From the NCBI GenBank assembly GCA_039654915.1, contig CM077597.1, positions 29,362,001-29,426,000 on the forward strand: a DNA stretch of 64,000 bases, given 5' to 3'. Shown in pieces: positions 1-10,200 of this stretch. How positions within the stretch are numbered: the first letter of the stretch is position 1; every line of letters starts with the position of its first letter. The stretch comes from Aquilaria yunnanensis (lineage: Eukaryota; Streptophyta; Magnoliopsida; Malvales; Thymelaeaceae). The position numbers and the translations under genes were made by a program. The notes under the pieces are model-generated. The model searched no databases, was not told the DNA's origin, and saw only the letters and a program-made list of their open reading frames with translations.

Positions 1-1277
1 AGGACTCTTCGGTATTGTGGCCCCTCTCACGATGATAGTGATAATATTTCTTCTGGTTACCTATCGCCCTAGTTAGAAGTGGCAGGGGCCACCTGGTCAC
101 CATTTTTCTCCTCTCCAACATATAGGATCTTAGTCTAGGACTCCTATAGGGGGTGTAAGAGACATCTCGCCAATGAGGTCTCTTTTTATTAACAGGAACC
201 ACCATCCTTGGCTTTTGATAAATTGTTCGGTTTTCCTCCCTTTTGTGGCTCCAACTTGTTAAACTTTTCAACATGCATATATCACATGACTCTATCTATA
301 AAGTCCTTAATTCTATAGGCTAGGCCTTTAAGCAAGTCCAAGGCCAACCTTGAATATCTCAACAAGACATATAGAATGGCCAATAGATGGACCATAGGGA
401 AAAGATCACAGACCAGCATGGTTTATGCATTAAGTCTCCTCATGTTGTCCAACAGGGACCCATGTTTATTCTATGAAATCTTAAATAGGTAGGCAGTTAT
501 CTTGGAAGTGAGGCAATTCGATGACACGTGTCAGAGAAAGGTCTGAGACAACTTCTGTGATGATAGAAAAAATTAAAGGCAATGTTGGTGCCCAACCAAC
601 TTGCTACTGCCCCCACAAAAGTCAGACAAAAAGCCTTGCACAAGATGGCATCAATAGCCCTTTCTAATCCCATAGAAGTAACATACCTTTGAAGGTGATT
701 CATGGGGTCCATGAGCCCATCATATAGATCTATCAGGGGCATCCTGAATCTTTCTAGAGTCGGTACATTGATGATTTCCTCTAAGAACACCTGGACCCAC
801 AAGTAGTTGATGTCCATGTCCATAGGTGGGGGCTGCTCTTAAGCTAGTGCCACTACCCTAATATGTTCGTCCAGCCTCTGTAGCACCATATTTACATCAC
901 TAGCCTCCACAACAGCCAAGTGAGCTTGCTAAACCAAAAGGGGCTCCAGTCAATTTTATCTTCCTGATCTTGCACTAGGTTATTCTCAGCGACATCCTAT
1001 ATTGGGATCACATGTCTCACTTCTTGCTGGATCATCGCCTAAAACCTCTCAAACAAGTCATGTTGGAGTGCCTGGAATTGTTCATCCATTAGGACTACAT
1101 TGGCTATTTCTTGTGTAGGATTTCATGAAGGACATCCTTTGCTATGCCTCTTACTCTTAGTCTTCCTCCATAACTTTTGAAAAAGGCCTTCTTCCATCAA
1201 TTGCATCATTATCATCAAAAGTATCCTGTATCATCCCTTATTGTCTTTTGTTGACCTTTTTCCTATAGACGGTGCTA
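1..1277 (-). pseudogene. Tat-type Ty3/gypsy gag and 5' leader (element F), truncated by window edge
   Basis: Reading the minus strand, a primer-binding-like site (about 1,258-1,277, matching the form TTAGCACCGTCTATAGG) is followed by a leader and then a retrotransposon gag. The best-preserved gag stretch is 497-823 and contains motifs EEIINV, LYDGLMDPMNHLQRY and CKAF. It aligns residue by residue with the gag of element A at 16,289-16,591 (DEIINV, LYNGL, NHLQRYITSM, CRAF). The zinc-knuckle region lies at about 1-60 and resembles that of element D near 49,100. Stops and frameshifts break the frame on both sides. Gag would form the particle around the element RNA. Pol lies beyond the left edge of the window. 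Lineage is inferred from similarity to A, B and D. Confidence 0.7.
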
Positions 1278-1660
1278 AATAGGTAGCCAAACTCATTGGG
1301 AAATGTCAATTTGGAAGGATGTCTACCAAGCCGAACTAGGACTTATAAGTGAAGACAAAGCTTAGGGGCCTGGGAGTGTGTCTCCAAGGAAGACCTTTCA
1401 ATGATCAAGTTAGTATCTTTATAAGAGGTAGAAGTATCTTTATAAGAGGTAGAGATAGCTAAGGTTTTGCAATAGAGATATTAGCATAGCTTGAGAGATT
1501 GTACAGTGCCCCTTTTATACTTAATTAGGTACCTTCATTGTATCCACGTAGGAATGTTATTAATGAGGGGATAGACATTGATTGTAGGAATCCAATTTCT
1601 AATTAGTTTCTTTTTACAAAACAACTTATTCTTCAAGTAATAATGGGTGGGTCCAATATG
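1278..1660 (-). repeat. probable 5' LTR of element F (boundaries approximate)
   Basis: This block lies directly upstream, in element sense, of the primer-binding-like site. It contains a minus-strand TATA-like sequence (GTATAAAAGGGG, about 1,510-1,522) where an LTR promoter would be expected. The outer end cannot be fixed because no second LTR is visible. Position and TATA are seen; LTR identity is inferred. Confidence 0.4.
1409..1450. repeat. 21-bp direct tandem duplication
   Basis: The unit AGTATCTTTATAAGAGGTAGA occurs twice in a row inside the presumed LTR of element F. It is a local duplication with no coding role visible. Confidence 0.8.
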
Positions 1661-2390
1661 AGCTCCTAATTCGGACTAGTTGGCCCAGTCCAGTATCACC
1701 TTAAAATTAAGAGATCTTGTTAACTCTGTTTCCCCAGAAATATTATATCATCTACACACGAGAGATGTGAAATCATACTGCCAACAAAAATTACTTAAAA
1801 CAAGCTTTCCCCCATACTTCCAATGCCATTCTCCCTCCATGCCAGCGTTCTTGCTCCTTGTCATTTGACAGAAAGATTAAGAAACCATAACAAGTTTGTG
1901 TGTTTGTTTCCAGTTTTTTCCTTATTTCTTACAAGTAAATCAAGGAAGTTGGACAATATGGATATTAAAATGTGAGTTTAAATGCTAGTACAATAAATTA
2001 AGTTACTAAATATGAAAATTGAAAATATTTGGGATTTCCCAAGATAGAATGTGTTGTAATGGTTTTAGGACAAAGGGAGTAATATTCAATGCCACGATAA
2101 ACAAGAAGAATAGAAATGGCAATAATGGATCACTTTGCTAAACTCATTTTTCCACCTTAAACTCATCGGTTGGACAAAGTTTACTAAATTAAAGACATAG
2201 CAGTTCAGAAGCAAGTTATCATATCCACTTTCTCTATTTATAATTGAACAAAAGTTATTTATCAGTATATCAAAAAGATGTGAATAATGCAGTCATATAG
2301 CCCTTTTGAAAGTCATCAACTTAGAAGAAACTTTTTTTCATAGTTCTCTTTATATATTCACATACTTCATTTGCTGCTAACACTTCATTC
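1661..2390. other. AT-rich intergenic sequence, nothing recognised
   Basis: No gene or element could be recognised. Short ORFs here have no familiar motif. Confidence 0.5.
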
Positions 2391-2392
2391 AA

Positions 2393-2810
2393 GATTTGTC
2401 ACCCTTTTATGAATGTAGTCCAAGCTTCGCCTATTAAATTATGGGTAATCATTTTCCATCTGTCAGCTAGAGTCTTTGACATAATTTTATATTGATATTT
2501 CAACTCCACTAGATTACTATTATTTGGCACCAAGATCATAAAATTGGCATTAGTTCCTTTCTCCATTACTTCATGTTGAACATTGTTCAACATCCTTCAC
2601 AAAATTCATACTATCACCTTTCAAACTCCTTGATATTTTTAAAGATAATTCAAGGTGAATATATTTGGACTCAATGCTTTGGAATTTGCCACAATTCCAA
2701 ACAACCTTTTTCACATTTTCTTTGGAAAATGGCATTTCATAGCTTTCTACCTTTTCATAAATGGACTTTTTAAACTTGGCATTCTTGTGAACCCTTGACA
2801 TTGTTTTAGA
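2393..2810 (-). pseudogene. LINE (L1-type) reverse transcriptase fragment
   Basis: Two overlapping minus-strand frames, 2,571-2,801 then 2,399-2,593, together resemble the start of a plant LINE reverse transcriptase. The first carries the region before the RT core (PFSKENVKKVVWNCGK, then SLKGDSMNFVKD). The second carries the core start (EKGTNANFMILVPNNSN, a form of the LINE motif GxNxTFIxLIPK), followed by ILADRWKM-like and GEAWTTFIKG segments. The order matches non-LTR RTs. A frame change separates the two halves, and no endonuclease or RT active-site box is present. It is an old truncated fragment. Confidence 0.72.
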
Positions 2811-3534
2811 GCTGAATTGCTGAGATATTTAATATTTCTTTTATATCTTGCTTCTTTATCCTATTCGAGAATATCTTTTGGTTTTGTTAACAATTGTGAC
2901 AATTTATTATGGGAGAATTAGGTGTAGTGCTTGGGGGAAACCTCTTGAAAAATAGAAATGAAGTTGAAAATGTTTTTTTTGTTTTTATTGCTACTGTTGA
3001 ATGTGTACAACCCATGAGAGATACACATACATCTCTTATGTACCAATCAGAATAGACTACTATCTAGGATTGGGATTAGACTATCATCTAGGATTAGGAT
3101 GAGATTACTAGTTATCTTGATCACCTAGTCACATGTATATGCACAATAATTAGTATATAGATATTCTGAAAGGAATGTATTGAAAGTGTGGTGATTGTGT
3201 AGGATATATACAGTCCTTGTGGGAGTGTGTCAATTTCAACAGCTTCCTCAAGCCAGAGTATGGAGCTTCAAAACTCTAAACTTGTTTCCCAACTAATGGA
3301 ATACCTTGCTCCTACGGCATTGGTGAATATGTTTGTTGGCTAAATGTGTGATGGGATGCAACTCATAACAAGTTTGTCCTTACTGGATTCATTGTCGAAT
3401 AAAACAAAAATCCATCTTGACATGTTTTGTCCTTTCATGGAAGACGAAAATAACTATAATGTCTAATGTAGTTTGATTAACACAAAAAAGTTAAATTAGT
3501 TGTCCACGATTGGCACCCAATCTTGCAAGAACAC

Positions 3535-3735
3535 TTAAAGCCAAATAATAAGCTCACTGATAACTATTGTCCTAAATATATATTCAGCATCAGCTGAGGA
3601 TAGACTTACCATTAAATGTTTTTGTATGAACCAAGATATGGGTGCTTGTCTTAATGTTGTAAAACACCCAATTAGTGACCTTCTGCTTTTTAGGCATGCT
3701 CCCCAATCTACATTGCAAAAACCCTTCAGCTGCAT
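3535..3735 (-). pseudogene. Ty1/copia RNase H fragment
   Basis: The 66-residue frame shows the copia RNase H signature in order: GFCNVDWGACLKSRRS (family form GYxDADWAGcxDxRRS), ISWFIQKHLMVSLSSADAEY (family form ISWxSKKQxxVxxSSaEAEY) and SELIIWL (family form cELxWL). The first catalytic Asp of DADW is kept as the D of VDW, and the acidic residue of AEAEY is present. RNase H removes RNA from the RNA/DNA hybrid during reverse transcription. It sits just inside the 3' LTR of the element, as expected for copia order. Only this domain is readable. Confidence 0.78.
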
Positions 3736-3739
3736 GTTA

Positions 3740-5640
3740 TTAGTTCTAGTAAAAAGTAGTCATTGTATTGGCATTGACTTAATGTAGCATAATACTCTAT
3801 AAGCTGCCTCTGGTGTAGAACTATTGAGCCTTGTAAATGTTGGCTAAAAAATATTTAGAGCATAAGTAACATCTAGCCTTGTCACTGTTAATAACCAACA
3901 TGTCCCTTCCAACCTTCTTTATTCTCAGTTGTTTCCTTGTCTACTTTTATGGCTTCCATAGACATGTCCTAGTTCTCCATAGGCATGTTCCATAGCTCTA
4001 TAGGGAACTCATACTTGTAGGGCTTAATGCAACAGAATTAACCAAAACCCTCCAATGATCCAAGTGAAATAGGGTAAATCGGGTGTTCGAAATTTTCATA
4101 CCTAGTAAATTAAGATCTTCCACCCAACTGTTGAGCCGAATCACAAAACATGAACAGTTGATGTGTTCAAGCTATTTACAGTATCCACACGAACCTCTTA
4201 TATCACCATGCATCATCCAGGAACCAACGCAATCATTCCTCTTATTCCTGCAGTATTAGCTTCCATCCTCTAAGAAAATACAAGAATACAGTGTGGCTGG
4301 AGGTTTTCAAAACCTTTTTTGAATTTCATCTTAAGGAGGCTCTGCAAAATTAACACTATATAACATATATACTCATACAAAACTCCTAAGATAAATAGAT
4401 TTCATAATCTTAATTTGATTAGGCCTACTTTCGGGCACAATAATGGCTCAACTATTGGGCCAATAATTAATCCAAAATTATCATGAAGCCAAAACTAAAT
4501 AATTTGGCTCATGTGCTCAAATAATCCAATTGACTCTAAGTATAGGGCCCTATAGGCTCCTTTTACATTAACAATGATCATAAATCATATTTATGATCAT
4601 AAACAAGGAGCGGTTTCTAGCAACATATCATTACTACCCAAGTGATAAGATAGTCAATGATTCGCTAAACATCTATGATCATTATTCGTATATGTGATCA
4701 TCCATTTGTCCAAGAATATCAAGATCGAGCATGAGACATGAAATGTGTCACTCTTGTATAGCCCAATCTTTGGTTTCTTGATTCCCGAGTTGATTGACTT
4801 AAATTGAAGACATTAATACCCTATATTAACTCATCCAAGCATGGCCTGGCATTTTCTCAATCTCACTTAATCAACAGGGCTAGAAGATATCACTCTTGTT
4901 ACAAAGAATTTACAAATCTCATATTGATCATACAAACCCCGCTACATGATATATGGCATACTTGATGACCACCTTCATGTTCATGTAGTTACAAGGAACA
5001 AAGAGAAGTATCAAAGTATGTGACTCACATGTAAAAAACCTTAACGAGCTCAAGTCAAATGACTAAATATTTTATGATCACTATGAGAATCACTTACGAC
5101 ACTCATATAACAATCTATGAAGTGTTCTTGTGGTGGTTCGATCTAGTACATAAGTTCTTCAACTTGTATCATATGTAGATTATATATCTCAAATTAGTCT
5201 TAACAAATGCTAGTCTTTATTTATTATTGCAACTCACTCTACAATAATAGTAGACTAGGGACATTTAAGAATACTATTATTCTAGGGTTATAATTATGTT
5301 TGATTATGTTACACAGAAAAAAAAAATAACAAATACAATTATTGGAATAATGACTTAGTAAAATATCACAACACAATATAGCACTAAAAATACAAATCCA
5401 CAATTAGGTTGGCCATGGGTGAGGTTGTAGTTGACTCAATGTGACTTTCATCCCTTCATCTCCAATGCCGCCTCTGATGGTATTTTGTCATGCCTTTATC
5501 CTTGGTGAAAATTTTGACATTGGTATAACGATATTCAACTAAGAACGGATGCCTCATAGTCTCTTAAGGTAACTAAATGCCTCACAATCTATTTAAAACA
5601 AATCATTATAATGGTTCTTGCTAATGCTCACGTAATATGA
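3740..5640. other. non-coding AT-rich block inside the copia element, possibly an inserted LTR or other repeat
   Basis: No protein motif could be recognised on either strand. The block replaces the copia region where RT, integrase and gag should be. Its long non-coding character and sharp change of composition suggest an insertion, but I could not find its ends or a target duplication. Confidence 0.35.
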
Positions 5641-6146
5641 TTTCTACCTACCGCTCTAACACCATGGAAAAAGGAGCAAAGCAAAAAAAATTTTTTGTTC
5701 TTGTTGTTGAATGCATATAGCCCATAACAGACATATATAGATGTCCTATAACACAACAATCAGATTAGACCACTATCTAGTACTAGGATTCGACTACCAT
5801 CTAGGATTAGGATTAGGCTACTAGTTAACTTGGTCATTAAGTCACCTATCAAAGAACAAGTGTTTGTAGATAGAGAATCTAGAAAGAGTGTGTCAAAAAT
5901 GTGGTGAGCATGCGGGTATGTACAATCCATGCGGGAGTGTGTCAATCTCAACACATCTTAGGTCGGATATAGCTTAGGAGGTAATGAGATTTGGTTGTTG
6001 CCCCACCATATTTATGATACCTTAACATAAAACTGCTACTTATTTAAGCTTAGTACAAAAGGTCTGTTTAGATAATCGAAAGCTAATTGGTCCAACATTC
6101 TATTGAAATTGTGAAAATTCTAGTGAATAATCAAGCTAGCTATCAT

Positions 6147-6970
6147 CAATGTTTTAAAACCCGGGCTGTTACTCAAACCGTGGAAGGTTTTGGGTTTCGG
6201 TATAACCAGTTTAACTGCCGAGTTAAATACACTTTGTATTAGTATTCTAAAAACCAGGACTGTGTTTATTATCAACAACAAAAAGATAGAACCTTAAAGA
6301 AAAATATGCAAACAATACAAGGACCAAGTTGATATTTAACCTAATTCAAACCTAATATAAACTTTCACATGTGCAAACCTAATTCCTAAGTGGCTGCATG
6401 CTTCCCTGGTTCTCTCCTTCACTGCCAAACATTTTCTTTCCTTTACTTTTTCCGTTTTTTCAGAAACTGCTCCTTTTTCTTTGTACAATATGCAAGGCCA
6501 CCTGAAAAACTATCAGAAATCGCTCACCATCGGACCTATATGGATGACAATGTAGGTTTAGGGCCAGTAGGCAAACAACATTAAGTAGGGTGGTGATGAG
6601 CAGAGCTATGGGCACAAAGTCACAAACTGCGTGCTTAACTGAGCCATGAGCAGCAAAGTGAAGATGGACGGCGATGACGATTTGAGTTCTGAACAGACAA
6701 ATTTGAAACTCCTTTTCAGTGGCACTATGTCTCTCGACATCAAATTATGCAATTTTTTTTTGTTTTTTTTTTCTATTTTTGTAACTCTTAAATAAATTTG
6801 TTAGACCGCTAGTTTGTAAGTTAACCAGTTTGACAGTTATAAGCAGTTTACCCCAAGTTTGACCGGTTCTTGACCAAACCCTAAATGAGCAAATAGCCGG
6901 ACCGACAGTATAAGTGGTTCACGGTCAGACCAATCGAACTGTCTGGTCCGGCTCGGTTTTTATAACATTG
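6147..6970. mobile_element. hAT-like non-autonomous DNA transposon (824 bp)
   Basis: The ends are inverted copies: left CAATGTTTTAAAACCCGGGC and right, read in reverse, CAATGTTATAAAAACCGAGC. The flanks GCTATCAT (6,139-6,146) and TCTATCAT (6,971-6,978) match at 7 of 8 positions, as expected for an 8-bp hAT target duplication. A subterminal run of CCGGTTT/AACCGG-like words occurs near both ends. No transposase is encoded, so it is non-autonomous. It ends 320 bp before the start codon of the MATE gene and so lies in its upstream region. The superfamily call rests on duplication length only. Confidence 0.7.
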
Positions 6971-6978
6971 TCTATCAT

Positions 6979-7290
6979 TTGCATCGTATGGCCCACCACT
7001 TCAAACGCCTGGTTTGCAACTATCAAGATATTTCTATGGGGCCATACCATTTCAAACATTTGGCTGGAAGACACGAAGATAAAGCCGGTCCATATCCATG
7101 CTGAGTTTGCAAACTCTGTTGGCATTTGCATGAAAAACTGAGGTGGCGAAATTGTTGCATGAAATCCTGATCTGTCAATCTTGGGCAGCCTCGAGGGTTT
7201 AAGTGCCATGAGTTAAAAAACCCAGAACCCCCAAACTTCTCTCCCACACAAAGACATTTAGAGAGAGACAGGGAGATTAAAGGGTTTGAG
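6979..7290 (+). promoter_or_regulatory. upstream region and likely 5' UTR of the MATE gene
   Basis: This interval lies between the hAT-like insertion and the MATE start codon. The last 60 bases (TTCTCTCCCACACAAAG onward, then AGAGAGAGACAGGGAG) have the CT/GA-rich look of a plant 5' UTR. A very short upstream ORF (ATGAGTTAA) starts at about 7,208. No convincing TATA box was seen, so the transcription start is not assigned. Confidence 0.4.
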
Positions 7291-10200
7291 ATGGAATCCA
7301 AAAATTTGAGTGGAGAAAGTAGGAGTGATGGGGAAGAAACAAGAAGAGGATATTATTGTTGTTGGAGGAAAATGTTGGGGTTGGATGTTAGGGAGGCAAA
7401 GAAACAAGTTCTGATCTCGGTGCCAATGGTCCTGTCTAATGTCTCCTACTTCTCCATCACTATGTTGTCTGTTATGTTCGCTGGCCGCCTCGGCGAGCTC
7501 CAGCTTGCTGGCGCTACTCTTGCCATGTCTTGGGCAGCCGCCACCGGCTTCGCTTTCATGGTAATTTAATATTTATCAATTTTGAATGGGTAGGGGACAA
7601 ATTCCTACAAGGGAAATTTGACCCAATTTCAGGGAGCTAACTGCATTTTACTTTAAAGCATAATTAAGTACGCGCTAAAATTGGAGTTTTAAAATCCTCA
7701 ATTTTACATTCATAGTTTAACACAGAGCTATACAGAAATCAGTACCAAACTAGAAGAAATACTCAGTTTTATCTTATCCTGAATACAATTTTCATTACTA
7801 AGAAAATCTTCCTATGTAAGAAAAAAATAAAGGGTTGGAACAACTATAAAAATTAGAAGCATTTGAAAAACAAGTGAAGTGAAAAATTAGAAGCATTTGA
7901 AAAACAAGTGAAGTGAAAAATTAGAAGTATTTGAAAAACTTAGCTCGGATAAAATATAAAAACGATAGCATTTAATACAGTGTATCAAAATGCATTATTT
8001 TATACCATAATCTTGAGTAGATTCAAGGCCTTGAGTACAAATAAAACTTGGAATAGATCCTCATTTCAACGCTTGATCATAGCTTGTGAAGATTAGTCAT
8101 GGTCTATCTAATAGGCGTTATATATGGATAATAAAACAAATTGTCGTTAAATAAATTATTTTAAGTTAAATTGACTTTAGTTAAAAGTTATTGAATCTAA
8201 TATTTCGTTGCTGGACGTCAGACTGGGCTGAGCGGAGCAGTGGAGTCCCTATGTGGACAAGCATTTGGAGCCAAAATGCACAAACTACTTGGACTATACC
8301 TTCAAGCATCCTGCCTCATATCCTGCCTCTTCTGCACCATAATATCTGTCCTATGGATTTACACAGAAAAACTCCTAGTTTTCCTCCGTCAAGACCCACA
8401 CATCGCCGCAGCGGCCGCCGCGTACATGAGACACCTCATTCCTGGCGTCTTCGCCTACGGGCTGTTGCAGAACATGGTGAGGTTTCTGCAGACGCAGAGC
8501 GCAGTCGCGCCTCTGGTTATCCTCTCGGGGGTCCCTATGGCGACACACTTTGGTGTGGCCTATGCATTGGTTCACTCTGCTGGGCTTGGCCTTAAGGGCG
8601 CTGCCATGGCTGCCTCGGTTTCGCTTTGGTTTTCGTTTCTTTTGCTTGCTGCGTATGTCTTTTTGGCCAAGCACTTGCGTCTCACTTGGCAAGGGTTCTC
8701 GTTGGAATCGTTCCGGTATGTACGCCCAGAGCTGAAGCTCGCCTTGCCCTCAGCTGCTATGGTTTGGTCTGCACTTCTCTACGGTCCTTTCTTATCTTGG
8801 TACTTTATCTTCGATAGCATGATGAGAAGAATAATTTGAACTATAAGTGCCTATTTAGATAAATAGTTGACAAATAATTTATTAACGTTGAAGAATAATA
8901 TTTAACACATTTAAAACAATAAGCAATTATTGATTAAGTTTCTATTTTATAAATTTTAATACACAAATGTTGAACAAACCCTTAGCTGAGAGTTTGGCTA
9001 AAAAGAAATGAGGATACGGATGGACGAAGCGAGTCCAAGAGTGTTGGACTCAGAATTAGTTTTGCCACTATCATGTTCGGCTAAATATTTCTAGGCCCTA
9101 GATGGACTTGCCTAAATTCATAAAAATTTAATAATGTCACAAAAATTTTAGTTTTGATATATTATTGTAATTACATAATATTGACATTAAAAAAATTAGA
9201 TTTGAGCAACAAAGATATAAGAATAAAAATAAGTTATTCACTATTAGAAAAAGAGTGATTTCGGATGGCTAGCAGTTGGCAAATGCTATTTCTGACAAAC
9301 AGCCGCTGGAAATAGGTTTGTCAACTTCAAATACGTTGAAAAGAGGTTTCCAAAAGTAGTTGTTAGGTTTTCCAACGAATAGTAGCAGCCGTCGGAAATT
9401 CCAACAAATGGTGATTGTCAGATTTTCTGATGAACAGTGACCATTGGAAATTCCTAAGCATGGCGGCCATTGAGAGATCCAATTGATAGTTGCAGAAAAT
9501 TTGATAGATGACCATTAGAAAAAATTTTCCTAAGAAAAAATCATTTGTTACATGTGGCATATGGTAGTCCCTAAAATGGCCAAATTCGAAGCGTTGTCCC
9601 TAGTTCACAACATGCTAGAAATTTTATATTGGAACAGTCATGTTGTAGCATCTGGTTTCTTCACAGAATTAATTAAACACATCAGCTCCATCTCCTAGAA
9701 ATATTTAGTTTGGTCCCCAGGTTTGTAAGATTACACTTAAACCACCCGTGAGTACAAAGTTAATGAGAAAGATAGGAAAGAAGATAAAGGAAAACAAGAA
9801 AAAGAAGTAGAAGATGGTGGGAAATAGCAGGGAGGAAGAAGAAGGAAATTAAAATGAAAAAGAAGAAGGTAATGATAAGAAAGAAAGAAGAAGAAAAAAA
9901 AGTAGAAAGTAACGATAAGAAAGAGATGAAAGGAGAAAGAAGAATAAAAAGGAGGCAGAGCAGGAGAAGAAATTTTCGTTAGAAAGAGAAGGATGATGGA
10001 AGAGGAAAAAAAAAAAAAGAGCAGGATTTTATAGAAAATACTGGTTTTATAATGGTAGAAAAGGACAAAAATTTCAATTCAAAATCAAAAGTTGAAATTT
10101 TAAGGTGAAAAGTTGGATGAAAATCTTTCAATTTTTGATGAATAGCCTCCAGAAATTGGCATTCAAAAATATTGAATTAACAAAATTTTATTTTGGCAGC

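Larger units (their letters stand above)
2946..5953 (-). mobile_element. decayed Ty1/copia LTR retrotransposon
   Basis: Two similar blocks in the same orientation, 2,946-3,241 and 5,665-5,953, behave as LTRs. Both contain the same series (TGTTGAATG, ACTA(C/T)TATCTAG-type repeats, GGGAGTGTGTCAA) and both end in TCAACA. The flanks CCTCT (2,941-2,945) and CATCT (5,954-5,958) could be a decayed 5-bp target duplication. Next to the right LTR, 5,653-5,664 is the reverse complement of TGGTGTTAGAGC, close to the initiator-Met primer site TGGTATCAGAGC, so the element reads on the minus strand. A copia RNase H lies inside at 3,535-3,735. Gag, protease, integrase and RT were not found; most of that interval is unrelated AT-rich DNA. 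Confidence 0.72.

Noticed and set aside
7208..7216. Upstream ORF ATGAGTTAA before the MATE start as a regulatory uORF
   Set aside because: Transcription start is unknown, so it may not be in the mRNA.
8375..8692. Minus-strand ORF opposite MATE exon 2
   Set aside because: GC-rich shadow of a real exon with no motif.
8240..8839. 199-codon ORF as a stand-alone protein
   Set aside because: It is MATE exon 2 read through into intron 2; after residue 175 the MATE similarity stops exactly at a GT donor and resumes at exon 3.
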